The position numbers and the translations under genes are program-made. A stretch of DNA of 6,979 nucleotides from Synergistaceae bacterium (GTDB lineage: Bacteria; Synergistota; Synergistia; Synergistales; Synergistaceae): the NCBI GenBank assembly GCA_030531285.1, contig JAUNNW010000074.1:1-6979 (forward strand), in the 5' to 3' direction. Numbering within the stretch: position 1 is the stretch's first letter; every line of letters begins with the position of its first letter. Under the pieces are notes generated by a model, which had not been told where the DNA came from, searched no databases, and worked only from the letters and a program-made list of their open reading frames with translations. This document shows, in pieces, positions 1-6,064 of the stretch.

Positions 1-1115
1 TATCGGATTCTTTCAAAGGCTCTATCGATTCAATTGAAATCTGCCACATTGCCAAGGAAGTTATCAACGAAAACTTTCCGGAATGTGAAATAATAAATCT
101 TCCCGTTGCCGACGGCGGTGAAGGAACGGTAGAATGTTTCCGTCAGGCAATCGGCGGTGAACTTGTCGAAACAACAGTCCACGGACCGCACATGGAACTC
201 CTTGACGCGCGCTATCTTCGCCACGGAAACACCGCGATAATAGAAATGGCGGCAGCTGCCGGTCTTCCGCTTGTAGGAACCAACAGAAACCCGTCTGTAA
301 CCACAACCTACGGGGTAGGCGAGCAGATCAGGCACGCCATCGAAAGCGGTGCAAAAGAAATACTTCTCGGACTTGGCGGAAGCTCTACGAACGACGGTGC
401 CTGCGGACTCGCGGCAGCCATAGGCGTCAAATTCAAAGACATCAACGGAAAAGAATTTGTGCCGACCGGCGGCACGCTCTCGAAGATTGAAGTAATAGAC
501 ATGACCGAAGCGAAAAAATTGCTTGAAGGCGTAAAAGTAACGGCAATGTGTGATATCAACAGCCCTATGCACGGTCCTAAAGGCGCAGCCTACATCTTCG
601 CGCCGCAGAAAGGCGCGGACGCCAACATGGTGCTCAAACTTGACGAGGAACTCAAGGCTCTTGACAGAATAATCGTCCGCGAACTCGGCATAGAATCAGT
701 AGCCGAAATATCCGGGGCGGGGGCAGCCGGCGGCATGGGCGGCGGCGTAATTGCTTTTATGGGTGCGCAGCTTAAACCCGGAATTCAGGCTGTGCTTGAC
801 ACAGTTGAATTTGAAAAACAGCTCGAAGGAGCAGATCTTGTAATCACAGGCGAAGGTAGACTCGACTCTCAGAGCCTTACCGGCAAAGTCGTAATCGGTG
901 TCTCCCGCAGGGCAAAAGAATGCGGAGTTCCCGTTGTCGCGGTCGTCGGAGACGTTGCGGACGATGCTTACGCTGCGTATGACCTCGGCGTAAGCGCAAT
1001 ATTCAGCATCAACCGTCTTGCGATACCGTTCAGCGAAGCAAAACCACGCAGCAAAAAAGACTATGAAAATACTCTCCGCGACATCTTCAGATTTGTGAAA
1101 GCAATAGGGAAATAA
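1..1115 (+). CDS. Glycerate kinase (GK1/GlxK family), 5'-truncated
   Basis: Phosphorylates glycerate with ATP to 2- or 3-phosphoglycerate in the cytosol, feeding it into lower glycolysis; the product isomer cannot be read from sequence. The frame is open from base 3, well upstream of the internal ATG at 192, and the visible protein is 370 residues. It begins SDSFKGS, which in this family follows a short M-K-I-V-x-A-P-like start, so only about 6-9 residues are missing. Family blocks in order: DSFKGS, PVADGGEGT (bases about 111-131), EMAAAAGLPLV, GLGGSSTNDGA (about 369-401), CDINSPMHGPKGA, GAGAAGGMGGG (about 714-746) and DLVITGEGRLDSQSL (about 834-878). These are the glycine-rich and acidic signatures of the GK1 fold, distinct from the MOFRL-type GK2 kinases. 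The gene ends TAA and is followed within 30 bases by a terminator, so it is the last gene of its transcription unit. The family call is firm; the physiological pathway is inferred. Confidence 0.95.
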   Translation, partial: SDSFKGSIDSIEICHIAKEVINENFPECEIINLPVADGGEGTVECFRQAIGGELVETTVHGPHMELLDARYLRHGNTAIIEMAAAAGLPLVGTNRNPSVTTTYGVGEQIRHAIESGAKEILLGLGGSSTNDGACGLAAAIGVKFKDINGKEFVPTGGTLSKIEVIDMTEAKKLLEGVKVTAMCDINSPMHGPKGAAYIFAPQKGADANMVLKLDEELKALDRIIVRELGIESVAEISGAGAAGGMGGGVIAFMGAQLKPGIQAVLDTVEFEKQLEGADLVITGEGRLDSQSLTGKVVIGVSRRAKECGVPVVAVVGDVADDAYAAYDLGVSAIFSINRLAIPFSEAKPRSKKDYENTLRDIFRFVKAIGK

Positions 1116-1141
1116 CGGAACAGATACAGAAATATTTCTCG

Positions 1142-1170
1142 CAAACGGGCGTAAGCCCGTTTGTTTTTTT
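1142..1170 (+). terminator. Intrinsic terminator of the glycerate kinase gene
   Basis: A perfect 9-bp stem (1142-1150 with 1155-1163) encloses the four-base loop GTAA, a GNRA-type tetraloop, and is followed by seven T (1164-1170). It lies 26 bases past the glycerate kinase stop codon. GC-rich stem plus T tract is a textbook Rho-independent terminator and separates this gene from the small ORF downstream. Confidence 0.93.
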
Positions 1171-1205
1171 ATGCCGAGACGGAGCGATATAGCACAAAAT
1201 TTTCA

Positions 1206-1234
1206 AAAAATGTCATTTTCAAAATGACATTTTT
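1206..1234. repeat. 29-bp perfect AT-rich palindrome, possible operator
   Basis: The arms 1206-1219 and 1221-1234 are exact reverse complements (14 bp each) around a single C at 1220. The core reads TGTCATTTTCAAAATGACA with A and T tracts outside. It lies 36 bases past the preceding terminator and 53 bases before the start of the small membrane protein gene. The stem has almost no G:C pairs and the only T run is followed by CCC, so it would be a weak terminator. A dimeric regulator binding site in the leader or promoter of the downstream gene is the better guess. I do not recognise the motif as a known operator. Confidence 0.5.
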
Positions 1235-1271
1235 CCCGCATGGCAGCTCTAACATAACTGAAATTGAAAAG

Positions 1272-1280
1272 AAAGAGGTG
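1272..1280 (+). promoter_or_regulatory. Ribosome binding site deciding the start at 1288
   Basis: AAAGAGGTG sits seven bases before the ATG at 1288, a good Shine-Dalgarno spacing. It lies inside the reading frame that could open at the TTG at 1264. That TTG has no comparable site upstream, so the ATG at 1288 is preferred; a second ATG at 1291 would be ten bases away and is less likely. Confidence 0.7.
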
Positions 1281-1287
1281 CTTTGTT

Positions 1288-1665
1288 ATGATGACGCTCT
1301 GCGCGGCGGCAATAATTTCATCAGTTTTGTTTATTGTAAAAATACTTTGGGTATTCAGGCAGAAGAACAGACAGGCGGTTGCTTACAAAATTGGAAACGC
1401 ACGTATTGAGCTTGTCGTCAACAAAAGCCGGTGGGAACGCGGACAATGCGGCAGCCTGTTTGAAGAATATGTTCGCATTGCCGAAAAAAATATGCGGGAC
1501 GTAATGGCAGGCAAGGAACTTTCACGGGAACACGCCTGTGAACTCCGTGACGAAACACTGCAGATTTTTATTAAGGAGTTGAAAAAGAAACTTGATGGAC
1601 TGAAATTTGCGGGAGCTGTATATTCTTACACAATAAAAGAACAAATAACTGACGATAGAAATTAA
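1288..1665 (+). CDS. Small single-pass membrane protein, function unknown
   Basis: A 125-residue protein that I do not recognise. Residues about 3-24 form one hydrophobic segment (TLCAAAIISSVLFIVKILWVF) followed by the basic stretch RQKNRQ. By the positive-inside rule this predicts an N-out, C-in anchor with a cytoplasmic domain of about 100 residues. The soluble part opens with a likely short beta strand (ARIELVV), then is rich in charged residues and looks mostly helical, with Lys/Glu-rich stretches around residues 58-80 and 85-108. There is no lipobox and no catalytic motif I can name. Codon choice looks like that of the neighbouring genes and the Shine-Dalgarno is strong, so it is probably a real gene. 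It stands alone: a terminator precedes it and no other + strand gene follows closely. No clear terminator directly follows it, so transcripts may run on to the hairpin at 1782-1809. Confidence 0.72.
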   Translation: MMTLCAAAIISSVLFIVKILWVFRQKNRQAVAYKIGNARIELVVNKSRWERGQCGSLFEEYVRIAEKNMRDVMAGKELSREHACELRDETLQIFIKELKKKLDGLKFAGAVYSYTIKEQITDDRN

Positions 1666-1703
1666 CGGAGACTTTGTATTTTTTGTAATATTGAAAATTC
1701 AGT

Positions 1704-1732
1704 TTGACAAACAGTGTGAAAGATTGTAGTAT
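1704..1732 (+). promoter_or_regulatory. Sigma-70-type promoter for the candidate small RNA
   Basis: A perfect -35 box TTGACA (1704-1709), a spacer of exactly 17 bases and a -10-like box TAGTAT (1727-1732; 4 of 6 consensus bases). An AT-rich stretch with a T run (about 1676-1700) lies upstream, as in an UP element. Predicted transcription start is about 1739. No gene starts downstream on this strand before the terminator at 1782, so it most plausibly drives a short non-coding transcript. Confidence 0.6.
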
Positions 1733-1738
1733 CTTCGT

Positions 1739-1815
1739 TGTGTTTGCATTTTGTTTGTTTGCATCACACATTCTCCTTTGGGACAGCCGAACAAACCGCC
1801 TCGGCTGTCTTTTTT
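1739..1815 (+). ncRNA. Candidate small regulatory RNA (about 77 nt)
   Basis: The transcript is inferred from the promoter at 1704-1732 and the terminator at 1782-1815; no RNA family is recognised. There is no ORF with an RBS on this strand. A 5' hairpin is possible: TGTGT (1739-1743) with ACACA (1766-1770), then GCA (1746-1748) with TGC (1760-1762). The linker before the terminator stem reads TTCTCCTTT (1771-1779), complementary to the Shine-Dalgarno AAAGGAG, so it would be an exposed anti-SD stretch able to pair with mRNA leaders. The heptamer TTTGCAT occurs twice (1743-1749 and 1758-1764). The alternative is that the region is read from the other strand, where the same bases look like an RBS in front of a tiny ORF. 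Promoter plus terminator geometry favours the + strand RNA. Confidence 0.42.
1782..1815 (+). terminator. Intrinsic terminator (small RNA / upstream read-through)
   Basis: A 9-bp perfect stem GACAGCCGA (1782-1790) pairs with TCGGCTGTC (1801-1809) around a 10-base loop and is followed by six T (1810-1815). No annotated stop codon lies within 110 bases upstream, so its closest client is the predicted small transcript starting near 1739. It would also stop read-through from the small membrane protein gene. Confidence 0.88.
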
Positions 1816-1947
1816 GTGTCAGTGTTATTCTGTGAGGACTTGGGGCAGGGAAAACGTTAGGATTTTATATTGACCTGTAATATTATTAACGTTGTTGAGT
1901 TTGTCGATAAAATAAATATTATTAAAATTATAAGACATAGTACAAAT

Positions 1948-1980
1948 AAAAAATATACCCCATGCCGGGGTATATTTTTT
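1948..1980 (-). terminator. Terminator of gltX, symmetric and possibly bidirectional
   Basis: A 14-bp perfect stem (1948-1961 with 1967-1980) has four C:G pairs next to a five-base loop and A/T runs at both ends. Read on the minus strand it follows the gltX stop codon by 6 bases and ends in a U run. The symmetry means it could also stop + strand transcripts arriving from the left, which suits its place between convergent genes. Confidence 0.85.
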
Positions 1981-1986
1981 ATTTAA

Positions 1987-3330
1987 TTAGTCAACGAGAT
2001 TGTAATGTTTGAGACGCGTTTCGGTTTCTGCTTTGCCGAGCTGCTCGGCACATTCAAACACGCCCGGGCTGACTTTGCGTCCTGTGAGCGCCCAGCGGAG
2101 AGGCAGACAAAGCTCTTTCATGCTGCTGCCATTTGTTTCAATCCAGTCTTTGGTGAATTGTTCAAGCACGGGCGCTCTCCATTCGGCAGCGTTGTCAAGC
2201 AGCTGACGATAGAAGCCTTTGAGGACAGGGCGGCGGTCTTCGCTGATTTCCGAAGCGTCGTAACGTTCTTTTACAACGTCAAAGCTGAGGAAGTAATCGC
2301 TGTATTCCGCAACCTGAAGCGTTGTCTGTCCGCGTCCGCCCATTGTTGCAAGCGATGACGCAAGGTAGTCGTCGCCGTAGTTCTGCGGGTTTAAGCCGAA
2401 TTTTTCCCAGAAGGGACGGATGATTTCAAGCAGTTTGTACGGATCCATGCGTTTTATCTGTTCCTGGTTTATGTGATTCAGTTTGTCCATATCAAAGACT
2501 GCCGCTTTTGTCGTTACCTGTTTGAGTTCAAACTGCGCAACTGCTTCGTCTCTTGAGAATACTTCGCCCGTTTCTCTCGGAGTCCAGCCGAGCAGCGCGA
2601 GGAAATTGAATACGCCGTCAGGCAGATAGCCGAGGTCGTTGTATTCGAATACGCTGGTTGCGCCTTGACGTTTAGAGAGCTTCTTTTTGTCTTTGCCGAG
2701 TATCATCGGAAGGTGTCCGAAAGTTGGGACGTTCCAGCCGAGCGCATGATAGACGAGGAGTTGTTTCGGCGTGTTGATTACGTGGTCTTCGCCGCGGATT
2801 ACGGTGTTTATGTCCATATAGTGGTCGTCTATCACGCAGGCGTAATTGTAGGTGGGCATTCCGTCGCGTTTCATAAGGACTATGTCTTTTATTGTTCCGT
2901 CCTGATTGACAGAGCAGCGTTCGCTGCGGACTTCTATATGTCCGTAGACGGCATCATCAAAAGTAAGCAGCTTGCCTTCCGGCACACGGAAAAAAACAGC
3001 ATCGTCTTTAACGTACGCCATATCTTTGTCAATGAGCTCCTGCGCGTGTTTTCTGTAAAGCTCCATGCGTTCTGACTGGCGGTAAGGCCCGAAGCTTCCT
3101 CCGATGTCGGGACCTTCGTCCCAGTCAAAGCCCATCCAGCGCATACCGTCCATTATGCTCTGTTCGTATTCTTTTGTTGAGCGTTCGAGGTCAGTGTCCT
3201 CTATGCGGAGTATAAATTTCCCTCCGTTGTGACGCGCCCAAAGCCAATTAAAAAGCGCCGTATGGGCTCCGCCGATGTGCAGTGCGCCGGTCGGACTCGG
3301 CGCAAATCTTACTCTTACGTTGCTGTCCAT
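1987..3330 (-). CDS. gltX: Glutamyl-tRNA synthetase
   Basis: Cytosolic class Ic synthetase that charges tRNA-Glu with glutamate using ATP. It has 447 residues, somewhat shorter than the usual 465-490. The Rossmann core opens with FAPSPTGALHIGG (HIGH-type motif at 18-21), then LRIEDTDLERS (41-51). After the acceptor-binding insertion comes TPTYN/VIRGEDH-type sequence (MPTYN 158-162, VIRGEDHVINTP 177-188). KLSKR at 217-221 is the KMSKS-type loop, and LLGWTPRE follows. The C-terminal part (about 310-447) is the helical anticodon-binding domain, ending with PLRWALTG and a final LG-x(6)-RL-like motif. The insertion lacks the Cys-rich block (CxC ... YDGRCR type) normally found after the A-Y-x-C position: AYVK at 105-108 runs almost directly into VFFRVPEG at 112-119. 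The start is supported by GGAGGAG just upstream (3335-3341 on the complementary strand). Whether it is discriminating or also charges tRNA-Gln cannot be told here. It is divergent from polA and appears monocistronic, with its own promoter and terminator. Confidence 0.96.
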   Translation of the reverse strand: MDSNVRVRFAPSPTGALHIGGAHTALFNWLWARHNGGKFILRIEDTDLERSTKEYEQSIMDGMRWMGFDWDEGPDIGGSFGPYRQSERMELYRKHAQELIDKDMAYVKDDAVFFRVPEGKLLTFDDAVYGHIEVRSERCSVNQDGTIKDIVLMKRDGMPTYNYACVIDDHYMDINTVIRGEDHVINTPKQLLVYHALGWNVPTFGHLPMILGKDKKKLSKRQGATSVFEYNDLGYLPDGVFNFLALLGWTPRETGEVFSRDEAVAQFELKQVTTKAAVFDMDKLNHINQEQIKRMDPYKLLEIIRPFWEKFGLNPQNYGDDYLASSLATMGGRGQTTLQVAEYSDYFLSFDVVKERYDASEISEDRRPVLKGFYRQLLDNAAEWRAPVLEQFTKDWIETNGSSMKELCLPLRWALTGRKVSPGVFECAEQLGKAETETRLKHYNLVD

Positions 3331-3382
3331 TTTGCTCCTCCAAATGACCTGTTATGGTTTATAATTATGCAAGCACCTGAGC

Positions 3383-3411
3383 ATTATACCGCAAAAATCA
3401 CATATTTGACC
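3383..3411 (-). promoter_or_regulatory. Predicted gltX promoter
   Basis: On the minus strand the perfect -10 box TATAAT occupies 3383-3388. The -35 region is poor: GGTCAA at 17-base spacing or GGGTCA at 18-base spacing. Predicted start is near 3376, leaving a leader of about 45 bases before the gltX ATG. I found no equally convincing promoter for polA in the 107-bp spacer; a + strand TATAAT at 3360-3365 lacks a -35 partner. Confidence 0.5.
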
Positions 3412-3424
3412 CTTTTTCGCTGAC

Positions 3425-3429
3425 GGAGG
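3425..3429 (+). promoter_or_regulatory. polA ribosome binding site
   Basis: GGAGG lies eight bases before the polA ATG at 3438, an ideal spacing that fixes the start. The resulting N-terminus (MNKKILLIDGHGLAFRGFYA) aligns with the usual start of the Pol I 5'-nuclease domain. Confidence 0.8.
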
Positions 3430-3437
3430 CGGATAAA

Positions 3438-6050
3438 ATGAATAAAAAAATTCTCCTTATTGATGGGCACGGGCTTGCTTTCCGCGGATTTTACGCCGTG
3501 CCGGAAGGGCTTTCCGCCCCTGACGGCACTCCTACGAACGCCATAGTGGGCTTTATGAATATGCTGCTAAAAACCTTTGAAAAGTGGCAGCCTGACGGCA
3601 TTGCGCTGTTTTTTGATCCGAAAGGCGAGACTGTGCGCAAAAAGGCATACGCACAGTACAAAGAAGGGCGCAAGCCTGTCCCCGACGCATTTAAGGTGCA
3701 GATGCCGCTTATTATTGAACTTAGCCGGGCGGCGGGCGTTCCCGTTTTTATAAAGGACGGAATAGAAGCCGATGACTGTATAGTTTCGACAGCCAGAAGC
3801 CTTGCGGCGGACGGAAACACAGCGCTTATCCTTTCAGCTGACAAAGATCTGCTTCAAATTCTTGACAAAAATATTTTTGTCATACGCCCGACCAAAGGCG
3901 TCAGCGAATTTGATTTTTATGACGAAGTTTTTTTTGAAAAGAAGTACGGCTTTCCCGCAGAACGTATGAGCGATTATCTCGCGCTGCTCGGCGATGCCGT
4001 TGACAATATTCCGGGAGTTGCCGGAATAGGCGAAAAGAGCGCGGCAGAGCTTGTTCAGAAATATTCAAGCATTGAGGATATTTACGAGCATATAGAAGAT
4101 TTTAAGGGCGCAAAGAGATTGCGGCTTGAGGAGGGCAAACAATCTGCGTTTGACAGCCGCGCGCTCGTCCTGCCGGTTGAGGTGGAGCCGGTTGACGCGG
4201 AGGATACAAAAATCAAGACTGCGGATTTTGAACTTCTGAAACAGCTGTGCGAAAGGCTTGGACTTAGGAAAATATACGCGCAACTGAAAATTCTGGCCGG
4301 TGATTTCGTTCTACAGGACGATTCTTCCGGTACGGCTGTCCAAAAAGTGAAAAGCGTGGCAGAGTTTAAGAATTTTTCGTGCGGTCAGGAAAATTACATT
4401 CCTCAGAATACCGTAAATTTGCAAGAAGTTGACCTTGGACGATTGCTATCCTCAGAAAACGCAAGTATGCTTGTTAAAAAGGCTTCTGACGGCAAAACAG
4501 AGGTTTTTTGCGCGAACGGAAGCGGCGAATTCTGTTTTACGGATACCAAATGCCTGAAAAGCGAAGAAGCATGGAAAAAATGGACGGAAAAGGGAATTCT
4601 TACCGTGTTTGGTCTTCGTGAAATGCTTGCGGACGAAACGCTTTCCGTGCCGTCTGCGGAAAGAATTAACGACGTTGAAGCGGTGCATTACATGCTGCAT
4701 CCCGACAGAGGAGGCAGAGGGATCGAAAAAACTCTCGGTAAATTGCCTGAGGATAAAACGCTCGCTGCTCAACTTTTAAATATTTATAAGACATTTGAAA
4801 ATCAGCTGACAGAACAGCAAAAAAAACTGATGAAAAAACTTGACAACGCGCTGAGCTTTACGCTGACAAAAATGCAGCACCGCGGGCTTCCTGCCGATGT
4901 TAAAATGCTGTCTGAATTAAGCTCTGATTTGAAAACCGCAATAGCAAAAACTGAGACCGAAATATGGGAAAAAGCAGGAGAAGAATTTAACCTTAATTCA
5001 CCAAAGCAGGTGGGACATATTTTGTTTGAGAAATTGGGACTGCCTGCGATAAAGAAAACCAAGACGGGCTACTCTACCGGAGCAGAGGTGCTTGAAGAGC
5101 TCGCGCAGCTGCCCAGGCCACTTTGCAACGTTCCGAAGCTGCTGATGAATTTCCGCGAGGAGTCGAAAATACTGTCCGGTTTTGTCGAGCCGTTTCTTGC
5201 GCTGGCACAAGAGGGAAAAGGCAGGATACATTCCACTTTTGACCAGCTTGAGACAGGAACGGGGCGGCTTGCAAGCTATTCTCCCAACGTGCAGAACATC
5301 CCGCAGTTCGGAGAGTGGGCGGAAAGATTAAAAAAATGCCTGCACCCTGCAACTGAAAACAGAACGTTTGTTTCTGCTGACTATTCGCAGATAGAGCTTC
5401 GTATTCTTGCGCACCTTTCGCAGGAAAAAAGGCTGCTTTCCGCTTTCTGCGAAGAACGTGACGTTCATCTTGAAACCGCCTCATGGGTGTTCGGACTTCC
5501 GCCGGAAGACATTACGAAAGAGCAGCGCCGCTTCGCAAAGGTTGTCAATTTCGGACTGCTTTACGGCATGAGCGCCTTCGGACTTGCACAACGGCTCGGA
5601 GTTCCGCGTCCGCAGGCGGCAGGCATAGTCAGACGCTATTTCAGCGTTCTGCCCGGTGTTGAAAAATATATAGATCAGAGTATCAAAACGGCGAAAGAAA
5701 AGGGTTATACGGAATCTCTTTTCGGCAGGCGGCGCACGCTTTCAGAGGTTTCGACAATAGAAGGGCGGGGAAACAATCCGATAGACAGGATAGCGGTCAA
5801 CACGCCAGTGCAGAGTGCGGCTTCCGACATCGCAAAAATGGCGCTTGTAGAATTTGACAGGCGTCTTGCGGAAAAATTTCCGAACGCCGCGGTTATCCTG
5901 CAGGTGCACGACTCTATCGTTTGCGAATGTGACGAAAACGACGCCGGCGCGGTTGAAAAACTGCTTGTCGAGACTATGGAAGGAATATGCAAAATTTCCG
6001 TACCGCTCAAAGTGGAAACCAAATGCGGAAAAAGCTTGAACGAAGTGTAA
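3438..6050 (+). CDS. polA: DNA polymerase I
   Basis: Family A polymerase that removes RNA primers and fills gaps during Okazaki fragment maturation and excision repair. It has 870 residues, normal length. The 5'-nuclease domain (about 1-290) keeps the expected metal-ligand carboxylates: D9, D60, E110, D112, D113, D135, D137, D186 and D189. A helix-hairpin-helix-type motif DNIPGVAGIGEKSA spans 189-202. Residues about 300-450 occupy the 3'-5' exonuclease position but show no FDTET-type motif or other DEDD residues: the NLKYD position reads FGLREML (391-397), and the region starting at L442 reads LAAQLLNIYK. Proofreading is therefore probably absent, as in Taq or Bst Pol I. The polymerase domain (about 455-870) has TGRLASYSPNVQNIP (TGR Arg at 610), motif A DYSQIELR (D648, E653) and motif B RRFAKVVNFGLLYG (R697, K701, F705, Y709). 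F705 is the Phe that disfavours dideoxynucleotides. Motif C reads QVHDSIV (D825, S826) where HDE is the rule. An AT-rich inverted repeat, not a clear terminator, follows the gene. Confidence 0.97.
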   Translation: MNKKILLIDGHGLAFRGFYAVPEGLSAPDGTPTNAIVGFMNMLLKTFEKWQPDGIALFFDPKGETVRKKAYAQYKEGRKPVPDAFKVQMPLIIELSRAAGVPVFIKDGIEADDCIVSTARSLAADGNTALILSADKDLLQILDKNIFVIRPTKGVSEFDFYDEVFFEKKYGFPAERMSDYLALLGDAVDNIPGVAGIGEKSAAELVQKYSSIEDIYEHIEDFKGAKRLRLEEGKQSAFDSRALVLPVEVEPVDAEDTKIKTADFELLKQLCERLGLRKIYAQLKILAGDFVLQDDSSGTAVQKVKSVAEFKNFSCGQENYIPQNTVNLQEVDLGRLLSSENASMLVKKASDGKTEVFCANGSGEFCFTDTKCLKSEEAWKKWTEKGILTVFGLREMLADETLSVPSAERINDVEAVHYMLHPDRGGRGIEKTLGKLPEDKTLAAQLLNIYKTFENQLTEQQKKLMKKLDNALSFTLTKMQHRGLPADVKMLSELSSDLKTAIAKTETEIWEKAGEEFNLNSPKQVGHILFEKLGLPAIKKTKTGYSTGAEVLEELAQLPRPLCNVPKLLMNFREESKILSGFVEPFLALAQEGKGRIHSTFDQLETGTGRLASYSPNVQNIPQFGEWAERLKKCLHPATENRTFVSADYSQIELRILAHLSQEKRLLSAFCEERDVHLETASWVFGLPPEDITKEQRRFAKVVNFGLLYGMSAFGLAQRLGVPRPQAAGIVRRYFSVLPGVEKYIDQSIKTAKEKGYTESLFGRRRTLSEVSTIEGRGNNPIDRIAVNTPVQSAASDIAKMALVEFDRRLAEKFPNAAVILQVHDSIVCECDENDAGAVEKLLVETMEGICKISVPLKVETKCGKSLNEV

Positions 6051-6064
6051 ATAACGCAATTCAG

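Larger units (their letters stand above)
1666..1986. other. 321-bp gene-free gap between convergent genes
   Basis: The gap separates the small membrane protein gene (+) from gltX (-). Its left half holds a sigma-70-type promoter and terminator bracketing a candidate small RNA. From 1816 to 1947 it is AT-rich, with no ORF or RBS worth calling. That stretch contains only a 7-bp inverted repeat (1853-1859 AACGTTA with 1887-1893 TAACGTT). The right end is the gltX terminator hairpin. Confidence 0.8.

Noticed and set aside
30..572. 180-codon minus-strand frame inside the glycerate kinase gene
   Set aside because: Antisense shadow of a gene with clear family motifs; the protein is low-complexity Phe/Tyr/Arg-rich and has no RBS context.
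1264..1287. TTG at 1264 as the start of the small membrane protein
   Set aside because: The Shine-Dalgarno AAAGAGGTG lies downstream of this TTG and is ideally placed for the ATG at 1288; the extra residues would come from the RBS itself.
1161..1409. 82-codon + strand frame starting at a TTG across the palindrome
   Set aside because: It starts inside the T tract of the terminator, has no RBS, and overlaps the better-supported small membrane protein gene in another frame.
2665..3075. 136-codon + strand frame inside gltX
   Set aside because: Antisense to conserved synthetase motifs, with no independent promoter or RBS evidence.
3360..3365. TATAAT on the + strand as a polA -10 box
   Set aside because: No acceptable -35 hexamer at 16-18 bases upstream; it may be chance in the AT-rich divergent spacer.
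5074..5484. 136-codon minus-strand frame inside polA
   Set aside because: Antisense shadow over polymerase motif A; composition is not protein-like.
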